Shown in pieces: positions 5,992 through 15,718 of a stretch of 64,000 bases of DNA. The DNA comes from SZAS-7 sp964514655. Its GTDB lineage: Bacteria > Chlamydiota > Chlamydiia > Chlamydiales > FEN-1388. A program made the position numbers and the translations under genes. The first letter of the stretch is position 1, and the number at the start of each line of letters is the position of its first letter. Under the pieces are notes generated by a model, which saw only the letters and a list, made by a program, of their open reading frames with translations, was not told where the DNA came from and did not search any database. The DNA is taken from positions 1 to 64,000 of the forward strand of contig CAZEQY010000013.1 in assembly GCA_964514655.1 (NCBI GenBank). Reading direction: 5' to 3'.

Positions 5992-8900
5992 TTATCGAAT
6001 TGGATGTGCGGTGATAATGCCTTCTCCATTCGGCTCAACTATTACACGTATATTTACGCCTTCTCTTATCCCTTCTGCACGATATCTGACATTAGCGAAT
6101 GCTGATCCAATCTTTCCTGTTTGTGACGTCCATTGAATATTCGGATCGGTTACAATATCTGATATATTGTGCATGATCTTATCAGAACTCCAAGAAGCTG
6201 GAAAGGCAGATTTGCCAGAGTTACCTGGCCAAAGATGCCCACCCGAACTGGGCCCTTCTCCAAAAAGAATATGCTTTGTCCGTGCCTCGCTTGCTAGATT
6301 AACAGAGTCTGAAAGGAATTTAAATTCGCGTTGGGCTATGGTTTTAGTCGCGGATGCAGATTGTCTTGCGAGATTATTTGAGCTAATCAGATGTTTTATT
6401 ATTGGACTGATTGACTGTCTAATAGCCGGGGCTCTAAGAGATCTGATTCCAAGCAGCCCTATTTGACTTAAAGCCTTTGCTCCAACACCGTAACATCTGG
6501 CATAGGGATGAGGGATTACGACAGTCGCCATAGCGAGTGTATCGAGGGCTTCAAGAGCATCCTCTGTAAAATTAAGCGTGCCCTCTTTACATATCTCTAA
6601 ACCCTCTTTAAACTTTTCCCAACCATATTGCATTCCCTCCCAACTACAGAATGAGAAGAAACCGTCATTGTTGAATTGGCTTTCAGAATATGATCTATCT
6701 CTACGAATATTTGTATCAATGTCAAAGGAACTACTATTATATCCGCATAATTGATTGATATGTTCGATCTCAACAGCGAGTAAACCATAAAGATCAAATT
6801 TGGATAGGGGGCAGTTGAGGCAGTAGGCGTAGAGGTTGGGGCCGGCTTTTAGGCCGAGGGGGTCTTGGGTGAGCCATTTGGCGAGGGTGGGGTCGTAGTA
6901 GCGGCGGCCGAAGTAGATGAGGGAGGATTCGGGGTCGTGGCGTTTGCTGGAGAAGCGCCAGGGGCTTGTCGGGGTGTTGTGGGGCGATTGTTCTTGGCCA
7001 AAGGCGTCGTAGGTGTAGGATTGGATTAGGGTGCCTTGGGGGTCGAGTAGGGTTGTCAGGTTGCCTTGGCGGTCGTGGAGGGGGATGTAGGTTTGGCCTT
7101 GCAGCTCTAGGGCTATGCTTGCGCCAATTTCGGCGCCTAGGCCTTCGCCTAGGATGCGAAGTTCAGTAAGGGTGCCGTTTTTGTAGCAGCCTATTTCGTT
7201 GTCGTGGGTGTAGAGGTAGTGCTCGGTTTCGTTATTTACTGTTTTTGAGATGCGGCGGTTAAAGGCGTCGTAGCTGTAGCTATAGCGTGTGTTGTCTATT
7301 GTCAGTTCTATCAAGCGATCTAGGGCGTCATAGCGATATTTGATAGTGTCTTTTGAGATGCGATTGCCGCGCCGGTCATATTTGTAGGTGTGCTCGTTGT
7401 CAGACAAAACGGAGTGCAAGCTATTTACTTTGTAGGCGTTGTTGTCTTTTGTCAGTCTATTATAGAGGCCATCGTAGGTGTAGGTGTGGCCTGATTCAGA
7501 GGTTAGCTGAGATAGATCGTCGTAGGTAAAGTTTCGTGTTACTGCATTAGTCTCAAGTGCTAGGACATTGCCTACAGGGTCAAAGCCATTAGTGGGCACA
7601 GTTTCAGTAAAGTGTGGATGCACTGTAGATACTTTGCGGCCAAGTTTGTCATGCGCGTGTGACAGCGTACCGGCTGAGTGGGCTAGTTGTACTTTTGTGA
7701 TAAGGCCGGAAAGGTCGCGCTCTTGGATAGTGTGGGTGTAGAGTTTTTTACCTGCGGCATTAAGCCTTGAGATAGAGTCGAGGTAAGCGCTGTGGCTGTA
7801 GCGCACTTGAGAGCTATCTGGCAGCGTGAGGGTTTTTACGCGACCAGCTTTATCATAGTCGTAGGTTAGCGTAAGGCCGTTTTCTAGTGTTTCAGAGGCT
7901 AGCTCGCCAAAGCTGTTGTAGCTACGGGTAGTTTTTTTGCCGGAAGCTTTATTGCGTACTTCTAAGATGCGATCAGAGTTGTCGTACGCGTAGCTATAGT
8001 CTACAGAATAGTCCTTAGAATAAAAGTGGGCAAGCCTCCCCTTTTTGTCATAACGGTGGTTCAGCGTAGTTCCGTCAGCATGAATGGTTGTTTCAAGTTC
8101 ACCGGATTTGTTGTAGGTGTACTTTGTTGTTTTTTCTTCTTTTGTGCCCTGTGCCTCTGTGATAGATGTCAGGTGACCATCTGTATAGTCAAAGGTTGTT
8201 ATAATGGTCTTGTGATCAGGTATTGATATATCGTGAGTGCGTATGCAGCAGTTTGCCTTGTCGTAGTAAAACTCTTTTCTAAAAATAGGCATATGCAATG
8301 GATCAAGCTGGCTTAGTATCGAAAGGTTGCCTCTTGCATCATAAATCTCTTGCTTTATGCAGCCGCGAGCGTCGATCGTTTCTTTGCAAAGCACTCTTTG
8401 GCCATGTGCGTTGTAGTAGTCGTAGTAGTATTTATGATACGTTATGTGCCCTTCAGCATCCTTCTCTTCATCTAGCAAGCCGTGAGGTCTATAGCGTGCG
8501 TGAGATTTTGCGTCAGCGCCGTTGATGTTTTGTATATGGAGGGTTTTGTTGCCCTCGGCGTCGTAGTCATAAATGCTATAGGAACGCGTGTCAGCGGTGT
8601 TATCATACAGCTTTTCACGAATGATGCGGTTGAGATCATCATACTTATAAGTCTTTGCAATAAAGGCATTGCCAGATAGTAGCGTGCGCTCCTCTTTAAG
8701 GCGCAGCGCGTGGTCATACGTATAGGTAGTTTTGCGGCCATCTTGTTCTTGGGCAATTTTTTGGCCGTTGTAGTCATAGGTGTATGTTACTGTTTCTCCG
8801 GATGGGCCTATCTCTTGGACGATGTGGAACAAATTATAGAGTATTTTATTTTCTTCAAGTAGCTCGTGACCGTGCATACGTTGTGTTTCAGTCACCCTGT

Positions 8901-11568
8901 CAAAGGCATCATAGTGGCGTCTTGTTGTAGCACCATTTGGGGCTATTTCTTTTATAAGGTTGCCTTTTAGGTCATAAAAGTAGTGCGCGCTCGTCTTGTC
9001 GGGCAATTCTTGGTCGGTGATTTTACCGATAGCGTTGTAGGTAGTTTTAGTGATGTTGCCAACTTCGTCTGTTTCAGTAACTTTAGACCCTAGGTTTGAG
9101 TAGGAGTATGTTTTAACTGGCGTCTTTTTATTGCCCTTGTGGTCATAGATTGCTGGATAGGCAATTTTGGTAATGCGATCTAGTGCGTCATATTCATAGC
9201 GCACGATGTTGCCATAGGGGTCTATAACGGCAGTTTTTCTGCCTAAAAGGTCATATTCATACTCTGTAGTGAGCGTTAGGCCATCTGTATGTTTTTCGGT
9301 TTCTTTTATCACATGGCCACAAGCGTCGTAGGAGTAGTGCCAGGTAACATCGTCAGACACTCCTTTTTTGGCTATAAGGCGCCCTTCACTATCGTAGGTG
9401 TATGTTTCTGTGTGGCCAAGGGGGTTTTTAGATGAGAGCATGCGGCCAACGTCATCATACTCGTAGTGATAAAAGACTTGATTGCCCGCGCGGTCCATAT
9501 GCTCTTGCTTTACAACCTGGCCAAGAGTGTTATAGGAGTTTACTGTACGCTTAAACCACACCTCATCCTTTTGATCAAAATCATAATAAAACTCATCGAG
9601 TTGCTGCGGCTCGCCAAAGTGTGGTGTTTCAAGTCTAGGGATAATCCTTGTTCTGTGCCGTTCGGTAGCGCCTTTGAGGTTGTCTTGCTCTTTTGTGTGA
9701 CCGTCATCAACAATATGTTCTATAAGAATAGCATTTTTATCGTAGGTGTAAAATTCACGCTTACGTATCTCGTCTTTATCGCAGATAAACTTTGCCTTTA
9801 AAAGGTTTGTACCTCTGTAGTACTCGTAGTAGGTGTAGTTGCCTAAGGGGTCACATTCACTTTCTTTTAGGTTAAAGCCGTCGTTAGAGTAGCTATAGCG
9901 CGTTACTTGCTTGTCGCAGGTTTCTGAATGCGTAAGGTCATCTTTAAAGTGTATGTCGCCAGCATTTTCTGTGATGCGGGCAAGTAAGATATCTTCTAGG
10001 ACATTACCTCGGCCGTCGTAGTTAAACTTGCGCACAAGGCGCGTTTTGCCATGTTCGTCCTTTACAATATGGGCGCGAAGGTGGCCTTCGTTATAGTGGC
10101 CATTATCGCCCCAGATAAACTCTTCTTGCATCAGCAGCTTGTTGTGGCTATCTTTCTTTTTTATTTTAATAAGGCGCTTATCTGTATTCCAAAAATAGTA
10201 GGTGCTGTTGTTGTAGGCATCTACCACCTTGGCATGATCCTTATGGTAGGTGTATCGGTGAGTAACAACTTCACTGCCGTTTGGGCCTACGGGCGCACTT
10301 TGGCTTTTTACGCGGCCTTTTTTACTGTGGTAGCGCGTCTTTATATAGGAGCCGTCTGTAGAGTTTTTTTCTATGACGCGCCTTTTGCCGTGAGCTTTTT
10401 TCTTGCTGTAGATAAAGCGCGTAATAGGCATGCCCTGACGTGTGATGTTAGAGACGCTATAGGTGCCATGCATATGGCTGCCCTTTAGGCGCTTAAAGAA
10501 ATAGGTGTGCTTGCGCTTATCAGATGTTGTTACGTCTAAAGCATGGCTTTTTGCAAACTGGCCGGTCGATTTTTGATCAAACTCTATGCTGTTTAGCTCT
10601 TGAGAATAGTCTGCATTATACGTCGTGATCTTTATAATCTCATGATGGTCGTTGTAGCGGTAGGTGCGCGTATTGCCATTTGGCAGTTTTTCTTTATGTA
10701 GCTGATAGTCGCGATAGTAGGCCGCATGGTGGCCACGCTTATGCTTCATGTCCTTATGCTTCCACTGACGCTCATAGATACGTTCGGTGCCATCGCCAAG
10801 GGTTACGTGAAAGCGATCTTCTTTTTTATCCCAACGCACTTTTATATTTTTGACATTGGTTTGACCGGACATGTTGCCGTGGGTGATGTTTGTAAAGCCG
10901 GAATTTTTGGTTACAAGCTTAAAGTGGCGAAGTGAGCGCTCTTTATGGTCTTCATCAAATTCTGTTTGGTATAAAAGCCTGCCGCCAGATGGGTCATAAA
11001 GCGACAAAAAGATCGGATCATCAACTTCTGTATCATCAGAATTGCCCTTTACAATGCCAACTCGTTGTAAAAGGCCATGCAAAGCAGTAACAGGGTGACT
11101 TGTTTCTGGCACTTCGTAGTTTTGAGCGGCAAGTGAGTTTGGGTAGAACATTGCTTGATAGGCTTCTGTTGCCTCTATAGGGCAAAGGAAGGGCACATCG
11201 TAAGAAAGGTCTTTTTTTACGTACTTGATGCGATCTGGCTGGTATACTTCCAAAAAGTGATGGTGCAAAAAATTCCACCCGTCGCCGAGATTGCCCTCTT
11301 CTAGGCTAGAGCTTGCGTAGCTATGGCCAAGGATGTATGGGTCAGCAGCGCTAGATACAATATCATCTTGATCTAGTTCGCAGTAGTCCCCTGTAATAAT
11401 GTTTACAGAACCATTGACAACAGCAGATGGTAGCGATGTAAGGTTAATGAGCGAGGGTACAGCGTTGTCGTGAACTTCAGAAGGAACGGGCTTATGTGAA
11501 GCCTCATCATCAGCATAGGCAGACAGCGTCAGAAATAAAAAAGCTACGAGCAACGACATGATGCGCAT
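5992..11568 (-). CDS. Rhs/YD-repeat polymorphic toxin with C-terminal EndoU nuclease tip
   Basis: 1858 residues. A Sec-type signal peptide (MRIMSLLVAFLFLTLSAYA, cleavage before DDEA) is followed by a 280-residue N-terminal part. Dozens of YD repeats (such as TYTYDSEGRLIAKKG and YEYDLLGRKTAVIDPYGNIV) form the Rhs shell to about residue 1500. The conserved core end is RYYDPTLAKWLTQDPLG near residue 1570. The tip after about residue 1595 is of different composition and ends in HILFGEG, GGHLWPG, SWSSDKIMHNISDI and EGIITAHPIR. These match the bacterial EndoU domain (RNA cleavage); the histidines in GGHLWPG and IMHNIS are candidate catalytic residues. A MafI-like immunity gene follows. Rhs shells enclose and deliver the tip. 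The signal peptide suggests export by Sec rather than type VI, and how it leaves the cell is not visible. Confidence 0.93.
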   Translation of the reverse strand: MRIMSLLVAFLFLTLSAYADDEASHKPVPSEVHDNAVPSLINLTSLPSAVVNGSVNIITGDYCELDQDDIVSSAADPYILGHSYASSSLEEGNLGDGWNFLHHHFLEVYQPDRIKYVKKDLSYDVPFLCPIEATEAYQAMFYPNSLAAQNYEVPETSHPVTALHGLLQRVGIVKGNSDDTEVDDPIFLSLYDPSGGRLLYQTEFDEDHKERSLRHFKLVTKNSGFTNITHGNMSGQTNVKNIKVRWDKKEDRFHVTLGDGTERIYERQWKHKDMKHKRGHHAAYYRDYQLHKEKLPNGNTRTYRYNDHHEIIKITTYNADYSQELNSIEFDQKSTGQFAKSHALDVTTSDKRKHTYFFKRLKGSHMHGTYSVSNITRQGMPITRFIYSKKKAHGKRRVIEKNSTDGSYIKTRYHSKKGRVKSQSAPVGPNGSEVVTHRYTYHKDHAKVVDAYNNSTYYFWNTDKRLIKIKKKDSHNKLLMQEEFIWGDNGHYNEGHLRAHIVKDEHGKTRLVRKFNYDGRGNVLEDILLARITENAGDIHFKDDLTHSETCDKQVTRYSYSNDGFNLKESECDPLGNYTYYEYYRGTNLLKAKFICDKDEIRKREFYTYDKNAILIEHIVDDGHTKEQDNLKGATERHRTRIIPRLETPHFGEPQQLDEFYYDFDQKDEVWFKRTVNSYNTLGQVVKQEHMDRAGNQVFYHYEYDDVGRMLSSKNPLGHTETYTYDSEGRLIAKKGVSDDVTWHYSYDACGHVIKETEKHTDGLTLTTEYEYDLLGRKTAVIDPYGNIVRYEYDALDRITKIAYPAIYDHKGNKKTPVKTYSYSNLGSKVTETDEVGNITKTTYNAIGKITDQELPDKTSAHYFYDLKGNLIKEIAPNGATTRRHYDAFDRVTETQRMHGHELLEENKILYNLFHIVQEIGPSGETVTYTYDYNGQKIAQEQDGRKTTYTYDHALRLKEERTLLSGNAFIAKTYKYDDLNRIIREKLYDNTADTRSYSIYDYDAEGNKTLHIQNINGADAKSHARYRPHGLLDEEKDAEGHITYHKYYYDYYNAHGQRVLCKETIDARGCIKQEIYDARGNLSILSQLDPLHMPIFRKEFYYDKANCCIRTHDISIPDHKTIITTFDYTDGHLTSITEAQGTKEEKTTKYTYNKSGELETTIHADGTTLNHRYDKKGRLAHFYSKDYSVDYSYAYDNSDRILEVRNKASGKKTTRSYNSFGELASETLENGLTLTYDYDKAGRVKTLTLPDSSQVRYSHSAYLDSISRLNAAGKKLYTHTIQERDLSGLITKVQLAHSAGTLSHAHDKLGRKVSTVHPHFTETVPTNGFDPVGNVLALETNAVTRNFTYDDLSQLTSESGHTYTYDGLYNRLTKDNNAYKVNSLHSVLSDNEHTYKYDRRGNRISKDTIKYRYDALDRLIELTIDNTRYSYSYDAFNRRISKTVNNETEHYLYTHDNEIGCYKNGTLTELRILGEGLGAEIGASIALELQGQTYIPLHDRQGNLTTLLDPQGTLIQSYTYDAFGQEQSPHNTPTSPWRFSSKRHDPESSLIYFGRRYYDPTLAKWLTQDPLGLKAGPNLYAYCLNCPLSKFDLYGLLAVEIEHINQLCGYNSSSFDIDTNIRRDRSYSESQFNNDGFFSFCSWEGMQYGWEKFKEGLEICKEGTLNFTEDALEALDTLAMATVVIPHPYARCYGVGAKALSQIGLLGIRSLRAPAIRQSISPIIKHLISSNNLARQSASATKTIAQREFKFLSDSVNLASEARTKHILFGEGPSSGGHLWPGNSGKSAFPASWSSDKIMHNISDIVTDPNIQWTSQTGKIGSAFANVRYRAEGIREGVNIRVIVEPNGEGIITAHPIR

Positions 11569-11626
11569 ACATTACCTTGGAGGTACTATACGCAATATTC
11601 ATAGGCTATTGTCCTTATATTTGCAA

Positions 11627-12604
11627 TTAAAAAGCAAATACGCGGTTCCAGTCGTTTTTCATGCTGATGATCACCCAGCCGGACTTTTGGGCCTTGTCGT
11701 ATAGGCTTTGGGTGAAGGTGCCAACTTTAGAGTCGGGGAGGTTTTGGGCGGGGCCGTAGGCGTACTCGCGCTCGGCATCATCGTGCAACACAAGCATACA
11801 AAGACGAAGGCCAGGTCCTGCCTTTGTGTACTCAAGCATCTCTTCATCGCCAATAGAGTTGCCAAAGGCTGCATAAGGTCTTTTGCCAATCATCAGCTGA
11901 ATGCCCTCCGGCTTTCCTGCAAAGTTATCGTTGAGCAACACTTTTGGCTCGCGCATAAGTGTGGGTATACCATTTTTTAGGCTATAATGAATTGCCTCCA
12001 TAGATCCTACAACCTGCTCACTTGGTATATCGTAGATAGGCTTTGAATATACGCGCACAAAATCTTGGCCGCCGCCTGTTACAATATAGGTCTTATAGCC
12101 ACTTGCACGAAAGTAGCGAAGCACTTCTTGCATCGGCAGATAGGTAAGATCCGTGTAGGGCTTATGCCAGCGCGCATGTTCTGCCTTTTTTAGCCACGCA
12201 GCTACATACTGCTGAAACTGCTCTACCGTTATATCTCCAAGCGTTAGCTTGAGGATTGCTTCAAGATCCTGACTACGTAATGCTTGTACATTACCAGAAA
12301 GGACGGTCTTAAAGGGCTCTTCATCTTTAAGTGCAGGATTCTGAGCCGCAAGTTCATGCACGCGATCTAAACAAAATCGCACTTGCGTATAGATAGGCTG
12401 TTCAACCCAAAGTGTGCCATCTTGATCAAATGCAGCAATGCGCTCATCTTCCGGCACATACTGCGGGCTATTTTTTTCAGTCGTAGCCCGTATAAAGTTG
12501 ATGATCGCCTGCTTTGACGCCCCCTCATTCCATGATGGCAAAGGGTCAACTGCATGTGCCGTCACTGAATATAAGAGTACTATACTAAATAGCCAAGCTT
12601 GCAT
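11627..12604 (-). CDS. Exported HAD-superfamily phosphatase
   Basis: 325 residues from the ATG at 12604, chosen because AAGGAG lies 6 bp upstream and it avoids overlapping the preceding gene. The N-terminus (MQAWLFSIVLLYSVTAHA) is a signal peptide, so the enzyme acts in the periplasm or outside. Motif I is FDQDGTLW (nucleophile D60, acid/base D62). TYIVTGGGQDFVR gives motif II, and AAFGNSIGDEEML gives motif IV, so the full HAD set is present. It resembles periplasmic acid-phosphatase/phosphoserine-phosphatase-like proteins. Substrate unknown. It lies in a minus-strand run with surface proteins and 58 bp upstream of rhs. Confidence 0.85.
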   Translation of the reverse strand: MQAWLFSIVLLYSVTAHAVDPLPSWNEGASKQAIINFIRATTEKNSPQYVPEDERIAAFDQDGTLWVEQPIYTQVRFCLDRVHELAAQNPALKDEEPFKTVLSGNVQALRSQDLEAILKLTLGDITVEQFQQYVAAWLKKAEHARWHKPYTDLTYLPMQEVLRYFRASGYKTYIVTGGGQDFVRVYSKPIYDIPSEQVVGSMEAIHYSLKNGIPTLMREPKVLLNDNFAGKPEGIQLMIGKRPYAAFGNSIGDEEMLEYTKAGPGLRLCMLVLHDDAEREYAYGPAQNLPDSKVGTFTQSLYDKAQKSGWVIISMKNDWNRVFAF

Positions 12605-12615
12605 AAAAACTCTCC

Positions 12616-14274
12616 TTAACCACCTGAGCACGGTATGTACACAGCGCCAGGGCAGCATTCACAGAGACAGGGCAGAATAATTTCTACAACATTGGTAGCA
12701 GCTTCAAGGTCTATAAGGCTGCCTTGGCAGGGCTGAAACTGGTAATTTACAAGCCCAGAATTATAAAAAACGTTTTCGACATCAGGATATGAGTCGATCA
12801 ACACATCAAACTGTATCGTTGCAGAGCCATTTATCGGCAAGTTACCCATTGAAAATCCTGTTACAAGGTTTGGGTCTGGCTGCAGCACGCCGTTAAACAA
12901 AAAGGTGCCTGGTACAAAGCTTAGACCATTTTGCAAAAGGTCTGTGAAGATAAGTGAATAGGCATCTGCCGTACCGATATTGCTAAAGCTAAACGAAAAT
13001 GTTGACGTATCGCCAACGAGCGCATGTATCGAATTTTGCCCATCTACAAGCTTAGTTGCTTTGATGATAGGTGCTCCCACCTGTATCTGTATCGCCACCG
13101 AATTTATGGTATAGTCATCGTTTGTTGTTGTTCCTAGTGCATAGGCAACCGTTTGGTTGTGAACAAGCGTACTAGATACATCAATACTTGTAATGTCAGC
13201 ACCCTGTCTTCCGCCAGAGATGTTTGTTGCAGTAGAGGGATTAGCATTTTTTGTTCCATAGCTACCACGCGTATCAAGCTGGCTTGAGCCAATGGCTACA
13301 AGCTTTCCTGTAACGGGATCTACCGTGAGGGGCAACAAGGTATTTATCTGAGAGCAAAAGAAATTGTTTATCGGATTGTTAGTGCCAGAGAGTCTATTTG
13401 CACTAGTGAGTGGCAAGCTATTACCAAAAAGCATGGTGTCGCCTGTTTTGTTAGCATCGCCTTCTATCGCGCTAATAAATAGCCTACCATTTAATTTGCC
13501 AGATGGAGGCACGCAAAATCCTTGCACAACTGCCGGCAGATTTGTTGTATATGAAGCCTGCTCGCAGCCAACAAAGAGCGTCATGTTGTAGGTAAACATA
13601 TTTGGATTGTGATAGACAACTCCCAAGGTCCACATCGCCGAATTGTGTGTATCATCCCCTGCGTTGACTGTGCCTGCTATAGCTCCTACAGTATATGTTC
13701 CCGCACCAGCTGCCTGTACAATAGCTGTAACGTCAGCATTACGCATATAGTTACCGCAAGGACAGTGACAAGGTGTTGGAGTCGGGCCCGGACAAGTATA
13801 GGACGGCGTTATCGCATTTTGTGCCGTTAGCGGGTCTGCCACAACAGAAAATGTCTGGCCAAGCGGCGTAGTTATAGTCACAGGTCCGTTTGCCTGATTG
13901 CCGGTGTTTTCATTATAAAATGAGTAGCTACCAGACCATATAAGCTCTGCGTAAAGCACTTGACTGCCTGCTGGCAAGTCAAGCACCCCTGAAGAACTAT
14001 TTTGCAGGTAGTTTAGCGTTGTGCCAGCAGCAGTGCCATAGTTTTGGTAGTTACCTACCGGAGCCGGCAATGGCTGCTTAGTTGTGACAAATGCACCGAT
14101 AGAATCTTCTAGACCTGCGTTATTTTGGCCGGCAAATTTACTTAGACCAAGAGTGTTGCCCGTATAGGAAATTCCACCGTTATCGGTTGTTGAATAGCGC
14201 AATATGTATGTTGCATCAACATACCCAACGCTCAACAAAAGGAGTATAAAAACTGCTAATAGCGTCTTATTCAT
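12616..14274 (-). CDS. Secreted surface protein with DUF11 repeat
   Basis: 552 residues with a signal peptide (LLAVFILLLLSVGYVDA). The first 400 residues are beta-rich, with Asn/Thr-rich segments and a CPGPTPTPCHCPCG cluster. From about residue 400 the block VGDTSTFSFSFSNIGTADAY then LLQNGLSFVPGTF matches DUF11, an immunoglobulin-like repeat found in cell-surface proteins. It ends in a short Cys-rich tail (LPCLCECCPGAVYIPCSGG). Disulfide cross-linking of such tails would suit a chlamydial-type outer envelope, but that is inference. The gene is 7 bp downstream of the collagen-like gene and 11 bp before the HAD gene. There is no LPXTG motif. Confidence 0.78.
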   Translation of the reverse strand: MNKTLLAVFILLLLSVGYVDATYILRYSTTDNGGISYTGNTLGLSKFAGQNNAGLEDSIGAFVTTKQPLPAPVGNYQNYGTAAGTTLNYLQNSSSGVLDLPAGSQVLYAELIWSGSYSFYNENTGNQANGPVTITTPLGQTFSVVADPLTAQNAITPSYTCPGPTPTPCHCPCGNYMRNADVTAIVQAAGAGTYTVGAIAGTVNAGDDTHNSAMWTLGVVYHNPNMFTYNMTLFVGCEQASYTTNLPAVVQGFCVPPSGKLNGRLFISAIEGDANKTGDTMLFGNSLPLTSANRLSGTNNPINNFFCSQINTLLPLTVDPVTGKLVAIGSSQLDTRGSYGTKNANPSTATNISGGRQGADITSIDVSSTLVHNQTVAYALGTTTNDDYTINSVAIQIQVGAPIIKATKLVDGQNSIHALVGDTSTFSFSFSNIGTADAYSLIFTDLLQNGLSFVPGTFLFNGVLQPDPNLVTGFSMGNLPINGSATIQFDVLIDSYPDVENVFYNSGLVNYQFQPCQGSLIDLEAATNVVEIILPCLCECCPGAVYIPCSGG

Positions 14275-14281
14275 ATATTTT

Positions 14282-15682
14282 TTATATCCATGACTGAGTA
14301 GCAGCGTCCCAATAACGTACTTTTAATGGTGCAATTCCTTTAAATATAGCAAGCTGGCCGTCATAATGGCCCACAACGCGACTTTCGTCGGTTACAGACT
14401 CATCAATAACTAAAAGCAATGGAGCATCTTGCATATCTTGGTGCGGAACAGATATCGCACTAAGCAATGCATCCCCAACAATGTTGAGAAATGGGTACCG
14501 CGGTGATATAGGCACAACGATGGAGGCTATGTTTTCTTCCTCAACAATATCATCCATCAGTAGATCGCCAAGCAGACCTGCTTTAGCAGACTCGTAGATG
14601 GCAAGCTTTTTGCTATTTTGTAGGTTTTGAAAGGTAATGCTGATTGTACGCGGTATCGGATACTTTCTCATAATACCTCTTAGATCAAGCTGTATAAATG
14701 AATTTGTCTTATCAACACCAAGGCCTTCAACACCTGTATGATCAACTTTATAGCTATGACTCATCTGACGAGGCGGTGTTACATGTAACTGCCAGCAAGA
14801 GGTCACTATAGGACCAAATCCGGGTTGGGCTTCACCTGCTTTAGAGGTGCTGCTTGCAGGTGAATACAGATGAACCTTGGCCATTACAGTGTTTTGTGAG
14901 CATGGGCAGCAGCCAGTGGGGCCAGTAGCGCCAGTAGAACCGGTTGCTCCGGTTACACCCATAGCACCAGTTGCACCCGTTGCGCCTTTTGTACCGGTAG
15001 CGCCTGTTGCACCACTTGGACCTGTTGGACCTGTGGCACCTGAAGAACCTGTTGCGCCAGTAGCTCCACTTAAACCTGTGGCACCAGTTGCCCCACTTGG
15101 GCCTGTCGGGCCAGTAGGGCCTGTAGCGCCGCTCGCGCCTGTAGCACCTGTTGCTCCTGTTGCTCCGCTACCACCAGTTGCACCAGTTGCTCCTGTTACA
15201 CCACTTGCACCGGTTGCTCCTGTTGCACCAGTTGGACCTGTGTCTCCATCTGCACCTGTGGCTCCAGTTGCACCGGCTGCACCGGTTGCGCCGGTTGCAC
15301 CTGTTGGGCCTGTGTCTCCATCTGCACCGGTTGCTCCAGTTGCACCTGTCACACCTGTTGCTCCACTTGAGCCGGTAGCACCCGTAGCGCCCGTGTCACC
15401 TTGGGCTCCTGTTGGGCCTGTCGGTCCTACAGGGCCAGTAGCACCCGTTGCGCTGCTTGAGCCTGCCGGTCCTGTTGCGCCGGTTGGCCCTGTAGCTCCA
15501 GATGATCCTGTTGGACCTGTGGGGCAATGTTCGCATTTATGGCAGTGATGGTGTTTATCATGAGATGAATGGCTGTGATGGTGGCATTTATCGTGCACGA
15601 TGGCATTTGGGTTGTCGGCTAGCAATGCCCCGTTGAACACTACTAATGAAATAGCAGCAGGAATTATTGTGAATTTAATCAT
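14282..15682 (-). CDS. Collagen-like surface protein
   Basis: 466 residues. A signal peptide (to about residue 22) is followed by a His/Cys-rich stretch (CHHHSHSSHDKHHHCHKC), then roughly 68 Gly-X-Thr/Ser triplets between residues 55 and 260 (GPTGATGATG type), and a C-terminal globular domain of about 205 residues starting with CCPCSQNT. Bacterial GXT collagens such as BclA form glycosylated triple-helical fibres with a trimerising C-terminal head. The His-rich part may bind metal. One break in the triplet register (GSSSATG) is visible. Slipped-strand change of repeat number is likely. The gene sits between beta-helix and DUF11 genes that also encode exported proteins. Confidence 0.92.
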   Translation of the reverse strand: MIKFTIIPAAISLVVFNGALLADNPNAIVHDKCHHHSHSSHDKHHHCHKCEHCPTGPTGSSGATGPTGATGPAGSSSATGATGPVGPTGPTGAQGDTGATGATGSSGATGVTGATGATGADGDTGPTGATGATGAAGATGATGADGDTGPTGATGATGASGVTGATGATGGSGATGATGATGASGATGPTGPTGPSGATGATGLSGATGATGSSGATGPTGPSGATGATGTKGATGATGAMGVTGATGSTGATGPTGCCPCSQNTVMAKVHLYSPASSTSKAGEAQPGFGPIVTSCWQLHVTPPRQMSHSYKVDHTGVEGLGVDKTNSFIQLDLRGIMRKYPIPRTISITFQNLQNSKKLAIYESAKAGLLGDLLMDDIVEEENIASIVVPISPRYPFLNIVGDALLSAISVPHQDMQDAPLLLVIDESVTDESRVVGHYDGQLAIFKGIAPLKVRYWDAATQSWI

Positions 15683-15718
15683 TAAGAAAACTCGTTTTCG
15701 TTAGAGGTTAATATATAG

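Noticed and set aside
11708..11980. Plus-strand 90-codon frame over the HAD phosphatase gene
   Set aside because: It is antisense to a gene with all four HAD motifs and a signal peptide.
14877..15548. Plus-strand open frame of 223 codons rich in Pro-Val-Ala-Pro
   Set aside because: It is the antisense of the GXT collagen repeat. The low complexity keeps the opposite frame open; it has no ribosome site and the minus-strand gene has a signal peptide and a C-terminal domain.
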